DNA of 64,000 bases from Nitrosospira multiformis. Its GTDB lineage: Bacteria > Pseudomonadota > Gammaproteobacteria > Burkholderiales > Nitrosomonadaceae. The DNA is taken from NCBI RefSeq assembly GCF_003050865.1, contig NZ_QAOK01000005.1, positions 62,001 through 126,000 of the forward strand, read 5' to 3'. The notes beneath the pieces were generated by a model that was not told the DNA's origin, made no database searches, and was given only the letters and a program-made list of their open reading frames with translations. How positions within the stretch are numbered: position 1 is the stretch's first letter; each line of letters opens with the position of its first letter. The translations under genes and the position numbers were made by a program. This document shows, piece by piece, positions 28,171-36,716 of this stretch.

Positions 28171-29214
28171 TCAGGAACAAGAAATAATTACCTTCAGAGC
28201 ACGTTCCTTCATTGCATTACTGAAGGCATCGTAGGCGCTCATCATGTCGTCCAGCTTGAAATGATGCGTTATCAATTGTCCTGGTTGAATCCTGCCTGAC
28301 GTCACCGTTTTCATGAGTAACGGCGTGGTCGCAGTATCGACAAGACCGGTTGTAAGCTTGATATTCTGAGACCACAATTTATCCAGATTCAATTGGACCG
28401 GCTTGCCGTGCACACCAATGTTGGCGATATGACCTCCTGCGGTGACGATAGCCTGGCAGATGTCGAAACTCATCGGTATTCCTATCGCCTCTATTGCCAC
28501 ATCGACCCCTCTGCTGCCGGTCAGTGCCATCACCTTTTCGACTGCCTTGCCGTCGCTGTTGTTAATGGTCCGGGTCGCTCCCAGTTTTTTGGAGACTTCC
28601 AGGCGATTATCATCGATGTCGATCATAATGATTTCCGCAGGTGAATAGAACTGTGCCGTCAGTAATGTGGCCAGACCGATAGGTCCGCCTCCGACAATTG
28701 CTACTGTATCGCCCGGCTTGACCTGTCCGTTGACCACACCGCACTCGAAGCCTGTCGGCAAAATATCACTTAACATAACCAGCGCTTCTTCGTCGGCGCC
28801 AGGGGGAACGGAATAAAGGCTGTTGTCCGCAAATGGAATCCGGACATACTCCGCCTGAGTCCCGTCAATGAGGTTCCCCAAGATCCAGCCACCTCCATTT
28901 TCACAGTGTGAGTACATTCCTTTCTTGCAGTTGGCGCATTTGCCGCACGATGTAATGCAGGAAATCAGGACGCGGTCACCCACGCGGAAATTTGAAACAT
29001 TCGTGCCTGCCTGATCGACGATTCCGACTCCTTCATGGCCCAGAATACGACCCTCGGCAACAGTAGGCACATCACCTTTCAGGATATGCAGATCGGTTCC
29101 GCAAATGGTTGTTTTCGATATTTTGACAATTGCATCAGTCGTATTTTCAATGACAGGCTTTGGTTTGTCTTCCAGTTCGCGTTTACCTGGACCACGATAT
29201 ACAAGTGCTTTCAT
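28171..29214 (-). CDS. zinc-dependent alcohol dehydrogenase family protein
   Basis: A 347-residue medium-chain dehydrogenase. Catalytic zinc residues are in TICGTDLH and GHEGVG. The structural zinc lobe has four Cys (CGKCANCKKGMYSHC). The Rossmann motif VGGGPIGLA lies near residue 175. The substrate is unknown: relatives reduce or oxidise short alcohols, and similar genes occur beside Usp genes in hypoxia clusters. AAGGA lies nine bases before the ATG. It is the first gene of the minus-strand stress block, so the block's promoter probably lies in 29215-29365. Confidence 0.87.
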   Translation of the reverse strand: MKALVYRGPGKRELEDKPKPVIENTTDAIVKISKTTICGTDLHILKGDVPTVAEGRILGHEGVGIVDQAGTNVSNFRVGDRVLISCITSCGKCANCKKGMYSHCENGGGWILGNLIDGTQAEYVRIPFADNSLYSVPPGADEEALVMLSDILPTGFECGVVNGQVKPGDTVAIVGGGPIGLATLLTAQFYSPAEIIMIDIDDNRLEVSKKLGATRTINNSDGKAVEKVMALTGSRGVDVAIEAIGIPMSFDICQAIVTAGGHIANIGVHGKPVQLNLDKLWSQNIKLTTGLVDTATTPLLMKTVTSGRIQPGQLITHHFKLDDMMSAYDAFSNAMKERALKVIISCS

Positions 29215-29365
29215 GAGGGGTCATCCTTCATTCCAATGAATAATTGCTACGCCGTTACAGATAGTGTCAAGTATAGTTCGAGAGCTGCGACTATGAGGGG
29301 CGTGAAAGCGATATCATCACAGCCGGGTTTTGCGCGATGGCTTGGAGGAACAATTGTTCTCTACG

Positions 29366-29428
29366 TGAATCCACTGAATCCACTGAATCCACTGAATCCA
29401 CTGAATCCACTGAATCCACTGAATCCAC
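29366..29428. repeat. 9-bp tandem repeat, seven perfect copies
   Basis: Seven uninterrupted copies of TGAATCCAC. The array lies between the start of the alcohol dehydrogenase gene and the divergent prfB gene, about 110 bases before the prfB ATG. The 9-base unit keeps frame: the plus strand reads Leu-Asn-Pro and the minus strand Trp-Ile-Gln repeats, but neither frame belongs to a convincing gene. Perfect copies suggest recent slippage and likely copy-number variation between strains. Confidence 0.95.
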
Positions 29429-29538
29429 CTATCAATGATAATTTCCCCTTGCCGAAAGAGTCGGATCATCCCCATCCCAGCCTGAGGCTCCGCGCCGCTT
29501 CCTGTATAATTCCCTTTTATATTTTGAAAGCATTTTTC

Positions 29539-30643
29539 ATGGAAGCAGAACACGTCAACGCTCTCACCCACCAGCTCGGCGATCTGGATAGCCGGGCAGC
29601 AGAACTGCGGAGGTATCTTTGACTTCGATACCAGGAAAACACGTCTGACCGAACTTAACCGGTTGACGGAAGACCCCGCAGTCTGGGATGACAACAAGCG
29701 TGCCCAGGAACTGGGGCGCGAAAAAAAGATGCTGGAAAGCGTCGTCATCAACCTGGAAACAATTTCCCGCCAGTTGCAGGATGCACGGGAGCTGTTCGAG
29801 ATGGCGGAAGAGGAAGATGACGACCCTACTCTTCAAAGCGTGGCGCGCGACATCAGCCATTTGGAAAAAGCAGTGTCGGACATGGAATTCCGGCGCATGT
29901 TTTCCAACCCCATGGATACGAATAACTGCTTCGTGGATATCCAGTCCGGCTCGGGCGGTACCGAAGCGCAGGACTGGGCCGCGATGCTGGAACGCATGTA
30001 TCTGCGCTATTGCGAGCGCCGCGGCTATGAGGTGGAAGTCATGGAAGAGTCGCCGGGCGAAGTGGCCGGAATCAAGAGCGCGAGCCTCAAAATATCGGGT
30101 GAATATGCCTATGGCTACCTCCGCACCGAAACCGGCGTCCATCGACTGGTGCGCAAATCGCCGTTCGATTCCGGCAATCGCCGTCACACCTCGTTTGCGA
30201 GTGTATTCGTCTACCCAGAAGTGGATGAGACCATCGAAATCGATATCAATCCCGCGGACCTGCGGGTTGATACCTTCCGCGCTTCCGGTGCGGGCGGCCA
30301 GCACATCAACAAGACTGACTCTGCGATCCGGATCACTCATAATCCTACCGGTATCGTCGTTCAATGTCAGAGCGGACGTTCGCAGCATCGTAATCGTGCG
30401 GATGCCATGGCCATGCTGAAATCGCGCCTTTTTGAAGCGGAACTGCGCAAGCGCAATGAGGAAAAGCAGGCGATAGAAGACACGAAAACCGATATCGGCT
30501 GGGGGCATCAGATCCGCTCCTATGTGCTGGACCAGGCGCGCATCAAGGACCTGCGGACGGGAGTGGAAAGCGGCAACACGCAGGCTGTACTTGACGGCGA
30601 GCTGGATGGTTTCATCGAAGCAAGCTTGAAACAAGGCGTATAA
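29539..30643 (+). CDS. prfB: peptide chain release factor 2 (programmed +1 frameshift)
   Basis: Release factor 2, which ends translation at UGA and UAA. The gene is in two frames. Codons 1-27 run from ATG 29539 to an in-frame TGA at 29620; a +1 shift there joins the main frame to 30643, giving 367 residues. The downstream part carries the stop-codon recognition tripeptide SPF (KSPFDSG) and the catalytic GGQ in [13 protein letters not shown]. Both parts match RF2, so this is normal autoregulation and not damage. lysS follows 12 bases later, the common bacterial order. Confidence 0.95.
29609..29623 (+). promoter_or_regulatory. prfB programmed frameshift signal
   Basis: An internal Shine-Dalgarno-like GGAGGT (29609-29614) precedes the slippery sequence CTT TGA C (29617-29623) by two bases, the canonical RF2 arrangement. 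When RF2 is scarce, the ribosome pauses at TGA and slips +1 to read GAC. Confidence 0.95.
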
Positions 30644-30655
30644 GGGGATCGTGCT

Positions 30656-32194
30656 GTGGCAGATGATGATGCTTTAATAGATGATAAAAAACTTACAGAA
30701 ACGCTAGAAAAGGTTCATGCAGAACTCAAACTCGTTGAAGAGCGCCGCACTAAACTTGACGCGCTGCGTGCAACGGGCAATGCCTTTCCCAACGACTTTC
30801 CCCGCGAGCATTTTTCGGCGGACCTTCATCGCCAGTATGGCGAGCACGCCAACGAAACGCTGGAGGCAGAACCGATACCAGTGCGCGTGGCTGGCCGCAT
30901 GGTCCTCAAGCGGGTCATGGGCAAAGCAAGCTTTGCCACCTTGCAGGATATGAGCGGTCGCATCCAGCTTTACATTGCAAAGGATGTAGCGGGCGACAGC
31001 GCATATGACGCATTCAGGCATTATGATCTTGGCGACATATTAGGCGCAGAGGGCACCCTGTTCCGGACCCGCACCGGGGAACTGTCAGTACGGGTAACAA
31101 GCCTGAGATTGCTCACGAAATCGCTGCGACCGTTGCCGGAAAAATTTCACGGCCTGACCGACCAGGAGCAGAAGTACCGGCAGCGCTATCTCGACCTCAT
31201 CACGAATGAAACCAGCCGCAAGGTGTTTATCGCGCGCTCCATGATCATCCAGGCCATTCGCGAGTTTCTGGCGGACCATGGCTATCTGGAAGTCGAAACG
31301 CCCATGATGCATCCTATCCCCGGGGGTGCGACTGCCCGCCCCTTCATCACGCATCACAACGCGCTGGACATGCAGCTGTATCTGCGCATCGCGCCCGAGC
31401 TTTATCTCAAGCGGCTGGTAATAGGTGGCCTGGAAAAAGTATTCGAAATAAATCGTAGCTTCAGGAATGAAGGGATTTCCACCCGGCACAACCCCGAATT
31501 CACCATGCTGGAGTTTTACGAGGCCTACCGGGACTATACGTATCTGATGGATCTTACCGAGGCTCTGCTGCGGGAGGTAACGCTAAAGGTGCTGGACGCC
31601 ACCAGCTTCACGTATCAGGGGCGCGAGTTGGATCTGGCGCAACCCTTCGAGCGGCTCACCATCACCCAGGCTATCCGGAAATTTCATCCCGAATATACGG
31701 AGGCGCAGCTCGACGACCGTGCATTCCTGTTGAAGAAATTGCAGGAACTCGGAATTCCTCATAAACCCGAGGATGGTATAGGAGGATTACAGCTTACCCT
31801 GTTTGATGAAACTACCGAGCATTTGCTGTTCGACCCTACTTTCATTGTCGATTATCCGGCGGAAGTGTCGCCGCTTGCGCGTCGCAATGACAGGAATCCT
31901 GAGATAACCGACCGGTTTGAGCTCTATATAGCCGGACGGGAGATTGCAAACGGATTTTCGGAGTTGAATGATCCGGAGGATCAGGCGGCGCGCTTCCTGG
32001 AGCAAGCCAGAGCCAAGGAAGCAGGCGATGCGGAAGCCATGCACTACGATGCCGACTACATCCGCGCACTCGAATACGGCCTGCCTCCCACCGCGGGAGA
32101 AGGTATCGGCATCGACCGGCTGGTCATGCTCCTGACCGATAGCCCGAGTATCCGCGATGTCATCCTGTTCCCCCAGTTGCGGCGGGAGGATTGA
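30656..32194 (+). CDS. lysS: lysyl-tRNA synthetase, class II
   Basis: A 512-residue enzyme that charges tRNA-Lys. Its N-terminal OB-fold anticodon-binding domain spans about residues 65-170. The catalytic domain has class II motif 2 ([18 protein letters not shown]) and motif 3 ([11 protein letters not shown]). The start is GTG at 30656, preceded by AAGGGG at good distance. It is co-transcribed with prfB and ended by a strong terminator at 32217. Confidence 0.96.
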   Translation: MADDDALIDDKKLTETLEKVHAELKLVEERRTKLDALRATGNAFPNDFPREHFSADLHRQYGEHANETLEAEPIPVRVAGRMVLKRVMGKASFATLQDMSGRIQLYIAKDVAGDSAYDAFRHYDLGDILGAEGTLFRTRTGELSVRVTSLRLLTKSLRPLPEKFHGLTDQEQKYRQRYLDLITNETSRKVFIARSMIIQAIREFLADHGYLEVETPMMHPIPGGATARPFITHHNALDMQLYLRIAPELYLKRLVIGGLEKVFEINRSFRNEGISTRHNPEFTMLEFYEAYRDYTYLMDLTEALLREVTLKVLDATSFTYQGRELDLAQPFERLTITQAIRKFHPEYTEAQLDDRAFLLKKLQELGIPHKPEDGIGGLQLTLFDETTEHLLFDPTFIVDYPAEVSPLARRNDRNPEITDRFELYIAGREIANGFSELNDPEDQAARFLEQARAKEAGDAEAMHYDADYIRALEYGLPPTAGEGIGIDRLVMLLTDSPSIRDVILFPQLRRED

Positions 32195-32216
32195 AAATCT
32201 GGATCGTTTCGATTGC

Positions 32217-32242
32217 CCGGAGTTGTCCAACTCCGGTTTTTT
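32217..32242 (+). terminator. Rho-independent terminator after lysS
   Basis: The perfect stem CCGGAGTT / AACTCCGG, with a four-base loop, is followed by TTTTTT. It lies 22 bases after the lysS stop. Confidence 0.93.
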
Positions 32243-32269
32243 ATTGAATCGGCGAGCAAGCAGTACAAA

Positions 32270-32358
32270 CGTCATACCAGCGGAAGCCGGTATCCAGTGA
32301 CGTTCAAAGCACGCCATTGTTGGTTTGCACTAGATTCCGGGTCAGGTCCGGAATGACG
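32270..32358. repeat. dispersed palindromic repeat (REP-like)
   Basis: The element is bounded by CGTCAT and ATGACG. Inside are two small inverted repeats: ATACC/GGTAT (32274-32293) and ATTCCGG/CCGGAAT (32334-32354). One strand reads HWIPASAGMT, the tell-tale translation of a widespread class of intergenic repeats in beta- and gammaproteobacteria. The class is recognised from memory; copy number in this genome cannot be seen because only one copy is in the window. Confidence 0.7.
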
Positions 32359-32666
32359 AGATTCATAGTATTTTCTGGCCGGATCAATAACAAACTGCGT
32401 AACAAATACGCTCTTCAATATACTCTTCAGGCAGCTGAACTGCTCCTGATCTCATCTGGCGCGGCTTGAGTTTTTCGGCTCGATGCTGCCGGATTCACCG
32501 TCCCCTTACTGGATTCTCCCAGCTCGTTCGCGTCGCGAAGCACATCTCATCCTTTGCTATCTTTCCAGGCTGGAAGATGGAGTGTCTGCTTGAACCTTTT
32601 ACTCCATTCGCTGCCAAAGTTTATATACCCTACCCAGGTATTGACCCTCTATGGAAGGGACGGAGC
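32359..32666. other. intergenic stretch with no recognised gene
   Basis: This 308-base stretch follows the palindromic repeat. A reading frame crosses it, but its codons look unselected and it has no ribosome site. I see no RNA gene or clear promoter. Confidence 0.5.
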
Positions 32667-32801
32667 ATGATCCAGCGGGATGACAACAAATACCGGGAAA
32701 GGGTCACTCCGGTTATTGAAGAGAATGATAAAAACTGGCGAGAAGCATCCTCCGAACCGCAGGAGGGAGCAGGACTTGAGCAGGATTTGGATTCGCATTG
32801 A
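32667..32801 (+). CDS. possible small hydrophilic protein
   Basis: A 44-residue frame beginning MIQRDDNKYRERV and ending GLEQDLDSH, highly charged and acidic. A purine-rich AAGGGACGGAGC stands directly before the ATG. It lies alone between lysS and copA. There is no family resemblance that I know. It may be a real small gene or chance. Confidence 0.3.
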   Translation: MIQRDDNKYRERVTPVIEENDKNWREASSEPQEGAGLEQDLDSH

Positions 32802-32890
32802 AGGTTGAAGCTGAGTAACCTCCGCCTGTAGCGTTCGCTTTGCGGGGACTAAGTAGACGAAAGGCACGAAAGGTGGACTGTTCAGAATAT

Positions 32891-32919
32891 TTGACATATA
32901 CCCCTACAGGGTATAAAGT
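32891..32919 (+). promoter_or_regulatory. copA promoter with CsoR-type operator
   Basis: A consensus -35 TTGACA (32891-32896) is followed by a 19-bp inverted repeat: TATACCC (32897-32903), five bases, GGGTATA (32909-32915). A -10 can be placed at TATAAA (15-base spacer) or TAAAGT (17-base spacer). The GC-centred arms flanked by TA/AT resemble CsoR operators. A CsoR family repressor is encoded at the end of the same operon. Confidence 0.75.
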
Positions 32920-32945
32920 CAGCTGAACGTTTTGGAGACACCATC

Positions 32946-35345
32946 ATGAGTTCTCTTACTCTCAGGCATATCGAACTGCCTATCGAAGGCATGACTTGTG
33001 CGGCATGCGCGACCCGGATCGAAAAAAACCTCAACAAGCTGCCAGGCGTGCAGGCAGCAGTAAACTTCGCCAACGAAAAAGCGCGGATCGAGTTTGACGC
33101 TTCGGCGACTCAGCCGGAAGACCTGGTACACTCCATTGAAAAAGCAGGTTTCCATGTCGCCCCTCAGTCGGTGCAGTTGCAGATCACTGGCATGACCTGT
33201 GCGGCATGTAGCGGTCGGATCGAGAAGGCATTGAGCAAGCTTGGGGTTACAGCTTCCGTCAATCTGGCAACCGAAACCGCGCATGTCAATTACAATCCCG
33301 CCGTGGAAACGGTGGAAGATATCATCAACGCTGTCGTCAAAACCGGCTATGGAGCCCGGGTGCTCAGCGATACCAGTCGTGCCGAAGAGAAAGCACGCAA
33401 GCTGGCTGCCTATCAGGCGGAGCTTCGGATGTTCTGGATTTCCGCGGCACTCAGCGCGCCGCTGCTGGTGCAGATGGGGCCGATGTTCTGGGGCGGTGAG
33501 ATGGAACTGCTGCCGCGCTGGCTCCAATTGCTGGTGGCCACGCCGGTACAGTTCTGGATAGGCAAGCGCTTCTACGTGGGTGCCTGGCATGCATTGCGAG
33601 GCGGTGGCGCCAATATGGATGTACTGGTCGCGCTGGGCACCAGCATGGCCTATCTTTTCAGCGCGGTGGTCACGTTGCTGGGGCTGGATCAGCATGTCTA
33701 TTTCGAAGCGAGCACAGCCATCATCACTCTGGTGCTGCTCGGCAAATTGATGGAAGCACGCGCCAAAAGCAGGACTTCCGCCGCCATCGAGGAGCTCGTC
33801 AAGCTGCAACCCAGGACAGCGCGCGTGGAACGCAACGGCGAGATCATCGAGGTGGACGTGAGTACGCTCAAGGTGGGCGATATTTTTCTGGTTCGCCCGG
33901 GCGAAAGCCTGCCGGTAGACGGCATCGTCCTCGAAGGCGCATCCAGTGTAAACGAAGCAATGCTGACGGGGGAAAGCCTCCCCGTGGCGAAGCAGGCAGG
34001 CGCCACGGTATACGCCGCCACCGTGAACCAGCAGGGCATGCTGAAATGCCGCGCTACAGGCGTCGGTGCACATACCCAGCTCGCTGCCATTATTCGCCTG
34101 GTTGAGGAAGCGCAGGGCTCGAAAGCGCCCATCCAGCGCCTCGCGGATACCATATCCGGTATCTTTGTGCCAATCGTGACTGCCATCAGTGTCCTGACTT
34201 TTATCCTGACATGGTGGCTGGCGGGCAACTTTGTCCCGGCCCTGGTCAGCGCCGTGGCGGTGCTGGTGATCGCCTGTCCCTGCGCGCTCGGACTGGCAAC
34301 TCCGACCGCCATCATGGTAGGCGTAGGCCGCGGCGCGCAGAGCGGCGTGCTGGTCAAGAACGCCGCAGCACTCGAGCACGCAGGAAAAATCGAGACACTC
34401 ATCCTGGACAAGACCGGCACGCTCACCGAAGGTAAGCCAGCGCTTACGGATATCGTCCCCGTCGAGCCTTTTACAGAACGAGAGCTGATGCGTATTGCAA
34501 CCACCCTTGAACAGGGTTCGGAACACCCTCTGGCAAAAGCAGTCATGGAACATGCCAGTAAAACGGGTATTCAACCGGAGCCTGTAACCAATTTTCAGGC
34601 TGTCACTGGCAGCGGCATCACTGGCAATGTTGGCGATATCGGGTATATTCTTGGCTCACCCGGATTCCTGCGAGAGCACGGTCTGCAGGTTGATGAGAAC
34701 ACGATATCCGCCCTTCAGTCCAAAGGCAAAACGGTCGTCGGCCTTGCCGCCGTAAATATCCTCTCCGGAGAATCTCCCCAAGTGCTGGGCTATCTCGCCA
34801 TCGCCGACCAGCTCCGCGCAACTTCAGCACGGGCGGTGGCGCGATTGAAAGCGATGGGTATCGAGGTTGTGATGCTCACCGGCGACAATGCGCCGACCGC
34901 GGCTGCAATCGCCGGCCAGGCAGGGATAACCGTGTATCGGGCCGAGGTGCTGCCACAGGACAAGGCCACAGAGGTAGGCAAGTTGAAGGAAGGCGGCAAA
35001 GTTACCGGCATGGTGGGCGATGGGATCAATGATGCGCCCGCACTGGCGGCGGCTGACGTAAGTTTTGCCGTCAGCGCGGGTTCGGACGTCGCGATCGAGG
35101 CAGCCGACATTACCCTCATGCGCGATGATTTGATGAGTGTGGCCGACGCCATCTCCCTTTCGCGCATGACATTGAGGAAAATCCGGCAGAACCTTTTCTT
35201 TGCCTTTTTCTACAATGTGCTGGGTATACCGCTCGCGGCGATGGGTCTGCTCAATCCTGTCATTGCAGGTGCGGCGATGGCAATGAGCTCGGTATCGGTG
35301 GTAAGCAATTCCCTGTTGTTAAAGCGCTGGCGAGCGAGTGCCTGA
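32946..35345 (+). CDS. copA: copper-exporting P1B-type ATPase
   Basis: A 799-residue Cu(I)-exporting ATPase of the inner membrane. Two N-terminal heavy-metal domains each have GMTCAAC (Cys18/Cys21 and Cys85/Cys88). The transmembrane metal site is CPC near residue 443. Phosphorylation Asp lies near 487 in DKTGTLT, and hinge [10 protein letters not shown] near 690. It takes Cu(I) from the cytosol, probably handed over by the CopZ encoded next, and exports it to the periplasm. TTGGAG precedes the ATG. Confidence 0.95.
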   Translation: MSSLTLRHIELPIEGMTCAACATRIEKNLNKLPGVQAAVNFANEKARIEFDASATQPEDLVHSIEKAGFHVAPQSVQLQITGMTCAACSGRIEKALSKLGVTASVNLATETAHVNYNPAVETVEDIINAVVKTGYGARVLSDTSRAEEKARKLAAYQAELRMFWISAALSAPLLVQMGPMFWGGEMELLPRWLQLLVATPVQFWIGKRFYVGAWHALRGGGANMDVLVALGTSMAYLFSAVVTLLGLDQHVYFEASTAIITLVLLGKLMEARAKSRTSAAIEELVKLQPRTARVERNGEIIEVDVSTLKVGDIFLVRPGESLPVDGIVLEGASSVNEAMLTGESLPVAKQAGATVYAATVNQQGMLKCRATGVGAHTQLAAIIRLVEEAQGSKAPIQRLADTISGIFVPIVTAISVLTFILTWWLAGNFVPALVSAVAVLVIACPCALGLATPTAIMVGVGRGAQSGVLVKNAAALEHAGKIETLILDKTGTLTEGKPALTDIVPVEPFTERELMRIATTLEQGSEHPLAKAVMEHASKTGIQPEPVTNFQAVTGSGITGNVGDIGYILGSPGFLREHGLQVDENTISALQSKGKTVVGLAAVNILSGESPQVLGYLAIADQLRATSARAVARLKAMGIEVVMLTGDNAPTAAAIAGQAGITVYRAEVLPQDKATEVGKLKEGGKVTGMVGDGINDAPALAAADVSFAVSAGSDVAIEAADITLMRDDLMSVADAISLSRMTLRKIRQNLFFAFFYNVLGIPLAAMGLLNPVIAGAAMAMSSVSVVSNSLLLKRWRASA

Positions 35346-35410
35346 GCTTTCGTCACGGATGAGCGATAATAAATTACCTCGGCCAGCCAAACCAACCAAA
35401 GGAGGCAGAA

Positions 35411-35620
35411 ATGCAAACGGAAGTCATAAAAATCAATGGAATGACCTGCATGGGCTGTGTCAATAGCGTGAAGAATGTGCTGGAAAAGATACCCGGGGTG
35501 AGCAATGCAAATGTCTCCCTGGAACAGCAACAGGTAACCATTGAGTATGATGCTTCCAGGGCTCATACTGATCAGTTAAGGGAGGCAATCAAGGATGCAG
35601 GCTTTGAAGTCGAAAACTGA
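35411..35620 (+). CDS. copZ: copper chaperone CopZ
   Basis: A 69-residue cytosolic heavy-metal-associated domain protein with the Cu(I) motif GMTCMGC, which carries copper to CopA or the repressor. AAAGGAGG lies just before the ATG. It is 65 bases downstream of copA, and its last 26 bases overlap the start of the repressor gene. Confidence 0.93.
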   Translation: MQTEVIKINGMTCMGCVNSVKNVLEKIPGVSNANVSLEQQQVTIEYDASRAHTDQLREAIKDAGFEVEN

Positions 35621-35915
35621 CAAGAAACCTTGCCACATGCCAACTGCGGTGGTGCAGCCGGATAAGGAAGCGCTGATAAAACGCCTCAACCGCATCGAAG
35701 GCCAGGTGCGTGGCGTGGCAAAAATGATCACGGAAGACCGTTATTGCGTTGACATCCTGAATCAGGTGTCCGCGCTTCAGTCCGCGCTCGATGCTGTCGC
35801 AATGCGCCTGCTTGAAAATCACACGCATGGCTGCATGCAGAGTGCGATCAGGTCGGGAGACGGAGACGCAGCAATCGATGATCTGATGACAGTGGTGCGG
35901 AGGTTCGCCCGCTAG
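35595..35915 (+). CDS. csoR: CsoR/FrmR-family metal-sensing repressor
   Basis: A 106-residue all-helical DUF156 repressor. The Cu(I) ligand triad of CsoR is visible as Cys51, His76 and Cys80 (RYC, then HTHGC). RLNRIEGQVRG is the family signature. In CsoR, copper binding releases the operator; the likely target is the palindrome in the copA promoter. The ATG at 35595 has GGAGG nine bases before it, inside copZ. A later ATG at 35637 has none. Gene symbol is by family and context. Confidence 0.88.
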   Translation: MQALKSKTDKKPCHMPTAVVQPDKEALIKRLNRIEGQVRGVAKMITEDRYCVDILNQVSALQSALDAVAMRLLENHTHGCMQSAIRSGDGDAAIDDLMTVVRRFAR

Positions 35916-35984
35916 CGTGGTCCCGACTGAGGATAATTTTTATTGTAACGGCCGCAATCCCTTGCACAAGAAGAATTTCTCACA

Positions 35985-36716
35985 ATGAATCCTCCTATCC
36001 TCATTAGATCAGCCCTGATCGCCTTGCTGCTGATTGGGTTGCCTGCCGTAGCCCACGAGATTCCGGATACAACGGAAGAACGCGTGAAGGCATGCATCAT
36101 TTGTCACGGCCCGGAAGATAAAAAGGGTAGAGATGAATATTACCCTCGTATCGCAGGCAAGCCGGAAGGCTATCTTTTCAACCAGTTGCGGAATTTCCGG
36201 GATAGCCGCCGCCACTATCGGCCCATGGCCCTGCTGCTCGAAGGCTTGCCCGATGCATATCTGTGGGAGATGGCCGGATATTTTGCCTCGTTAAAACAGG
36301 CCTTTCCTTCACCTGAACCAATGCGGGCTTCATCACCCAAAGTCAAAATAGCGCGCGAGCTGATCGAACATGGAGATGCTGCCCGGAATATACCCGCCTG
36401 CGTCGGCTGCCACGGCAAGGACTTGATGGGCATAGCGCCGTTCATTCCCGGTCTTATTGGTCTCCCGCGCGTATATATCATGGCCCAGTTCGGCAACTGG
36501 CAGCACGGCGCGCTGATGCGTGGGCGAACGCCCGATTGCATGTCGGAAATAGCAAAGAAGCTTACCACCGAAGAGGTAAGCGCTGTTGCCATGTGGCTGG
36601 CCGCGCAACCTGTCCCCGAGTCGGACGAGAGACATGCAGGTGCGGGGGTAGAATTGCCCAAGCGGCTGGCAAGACGCTGCGCCAGCATCATTCCACAAAC
36701 AAACAATCCAAAATGA
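35985..36716 (+). CDS. dihaem cytochrome c
   Basis: A 243-residue periplasmic cytochrome with a signal peptide (about 1-23, ending AVA) and two haem sites, CIICH near residue 37 and CVGCH near residue 138, giving two class I domains as in cytochrome c4. Its partner is probably the triple-haem protein whose ATG overlaps its stop. Electron donors are unknown. The pair follows the copper operon but is not obviously regulated with it. Confidence 0.87.
   Translation: MNPPILIRSALIALLLIGLPAVAHEIPDTTEERVKACIICHGPEDKKGRDEYYPRIAGKPEGYLFNQLRNFRDSRRHYRPMALLLEGLPDAYLWEMAGYFASLKQAFPSPEPMRASSPKVKIARELIEHGDAARNIPACVGCHGKDLMGIAPFIPGLIGLPRVYIMAQFGNWQHGALMRGRTPDCMSEIAKKLTTEEVSAVAMWLAAQPVPESDERHAGAGVELPKRLARRCASIIPQTNNPK

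Noticed and set aside
29035-29622. A plus-strand frame running through the 9-bp repeat into the prfB start (Leu-Asn-Pro repeats)
   Set aside because: It is antisense to the dehydrogenase gene for much of its length, and its last 27 codons are the first part of prfB. No ribosome site supports a longer protein.
29317-29751. Minus-strand frame with Trp-Ile-Gln repeats
   Set aside because: It is mostly antisense to prfB; the repeats simply follow from the 9-bp DNA unit.
31787-32317. Minus-strand frame starting MACFERHWIPASAGMT
   Set aside because: The start lies in the palindromic repeat and the remainder is antisense to lysS. HWIPASAGMT is a known false-protein signature of such repeats.
32919-34574. 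551-codon minus-strand frame opposite copA
   Set aside because: It is fully antisense to copA, with a His/Cys/Arg-rich nonsense composition.
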